From Gemmatimonadota bacterium (GTDB lineage Bacteria; Gemmatimonadota; Gemmatimonadetes; Longimicrobiales; Gaopeijiaceae): 15,339 nt of DNA. A program made the translations under genes and the position numbers. Numbering within the stretch: the first letter of the stretch is position 1; each line of letters starts with the position of its first letter. The stretch is from the NCBI GenBank assembly GCA_030618065.1, contig JAUXEE010000020.1, positions 1-15,339 on the forward strand, in the 5' to 3' direction. The notes beneath the pieces are model-generated. The model searched no databases. It saw nothing but the letters and a program-made list of their open reading frames with translations, and was not told the origin of the DNA. Below, piece after piece: positions 14,789 to 15,339 of the stretch.

Positions 14789-15321
14789 GCGAATCGAAGC
14801 AGGGGATTCTGGCGTCCTTCGACTACCTGGACTCGGCGGTAGAGGCCATTGAGGCTCTCCGGGATGCCGGGTTCAAGAGGAAGTCCATTCAGGCCTTTGC
14901 CCCGGTGCCGGAACACGCCCTGGAACATGCCATGGGGTACGGCCAGAGTTCCGTACGGGTCTTTGCCCTGGTAGGCGCCCTTACCGGCACCGCCACCGGA
15001 TTCGCCCTTTCCATCTTCACGGCCATGGATTGGCCACTGGTGGTGGGCGGAAAGCCCATCGTCTCCATCCCGGCCTTCATCATCATCGCCTTCGAGCTGA
15101 CGATCCTCTTTGGAGCGTTATCTACCGTCATCGGTCTCTTCATCAACGCCCGCCTTCCCCGTTTGAAGCCCCTCGTGGTCTACGACCCGGAATTCAGCGC
15201 CGGCCGATTCGGGGTCTACGTTTCGGCGTCCTCGGAGAGGGTCGGGGAAGCCAGGAAGATCTTGGCGGATCGGGAGCCGGTGGAACTCCGGGAAGACCCG
15301 GAGGGGGTGGCCCATGTTTAG
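14785..15321 (+). CDS. actD: Alternative complex III subunit ActD (DUF3341)
   Basis: A 178-residue protein of the DUF3341 family. A cytoplasmic N-terminal domain (GILASFDYLDSAVEAIEALR) is followed by two membrane helices, about residues 54-75 and 91-116, linked by the loop FTAMDWPLVVGGKPIVSIPAF. A short C-terminal domain contains RFGVYVSA. This is the usual ActD layout; the subunit has no cofactor and supports assembly or stability with ActC and ActF. The ATG at 14785 overlaps the actC stop. The same frame is open for 39 codons upstream, but inside actC. The end overlaps the actE start by eight bases. Confidence 0.92.
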   Translation: MSESKQGILASFDYLDSAVEAIEALRDAGFKRKSIQAFAPVPEHALEHAMGYGQSSVRVFALVGALTGTATGFALSIFTAMDWPLVVGGKPIVSIPAFIIIAFELTILFGALSTVIGLFINARLPRLKPLVVYDPEFSAGRFGVYVSASSERVGEARKILADREPVELREDPEGVAHV

Positions 15322-15339
15322 GCCCGGCACTGTGGCAGC
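15314..15339 (+). CDS. actE: Start of the next act gene, probably ActE (monohaem cytochrome c), cut by the window end
   Basis: ATG at 15314 has GGAGG at 15300-15304, nine bases upstream, and opens MFRPGTVA before the window ends. Order actA-actB-actC-actD is followed by actE, a lipid-anchored monohaem cytochrome c, in known operons. Eight codons cannot prove identity, so the name rests on position and on the eight-base overlap with actD. Confidence 0.5.

Overview
The window is GC-rich bacterial chromosomal DNA, densely packed with genes and with many start/stop overlaps of 4 bases. It carries a quinol:acceptor oxidoreductase operon of the alternative complex III type (act genes) and a YpdA-type bacillithiol disulfide reductase. 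It also has a Tat-signal D-aminoacylase, LuxE- and LuxC-like fatty-acid reductase genes, and no sign of a phage or insertion sequence. This mix fits an aerobic Gram-negative-type bacterium outside the Proteobacteria; Gemmatimonadota or a neighbouring phylum is my best guess. That placement is inferred from gene content, not from a marker gene.

Layout. Bases 1-291 hold the 3' end of a GcvT/YgfZ-family gene. It converges on a ypdA-like gene on the minus strand (299-1282). A divergent gap of about 185 bases leads into a plus-strand operon: a small helical protein of unknown function (1467-1730), a Tat-signal N-acyl-D-amino-acid deacylase (1797-3467), a LuxE-like acyl-protein synthetase (3464-4615) and a LuxC-like acyl-CoA reductase (4612-6084). 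The last three are joined by GTGA and ATGA overlaps. The 3' end of luxC overlaps a convergent minus-strand pair, a macro-domain gene (6059-6568) preceded by an AbrB-type DNA-binding protein gene (6594-6785). Divergent from that pair is an ABC exporter of the NatA/NatB type (6945-7919 and 7916-9166). A small minus-strand gene of unknown function follows (9190-9432). Then comes the alternative complex III operon: actA (9707-10246), actB (10332-13346), actC (13370-14788), actD (14785-15321) and the first codons of actE (15314 to the window end).

How they work together. ActA to ActE form a membrane complex that oxidises menaquinol or quinol and passes electrons through iron-sulfur clusters and haems to a terminal oxidase or cytochrome c. 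The rest of the act genes, and probably a caa3-type oxidase, should lie downstream. The deacylase-LuxE-LuxC operon is the most unusual part. It has the enzymes to activate a fatty acid and reduce it to an aldehyde, without any luciferase genes in the window, and is translationally coupled to a hydrolase whose family releases fatty or other acyl groups from D-amino acids. No RNA gene, CRISPR array, transposon or convincing rho-independent terminator was seen.
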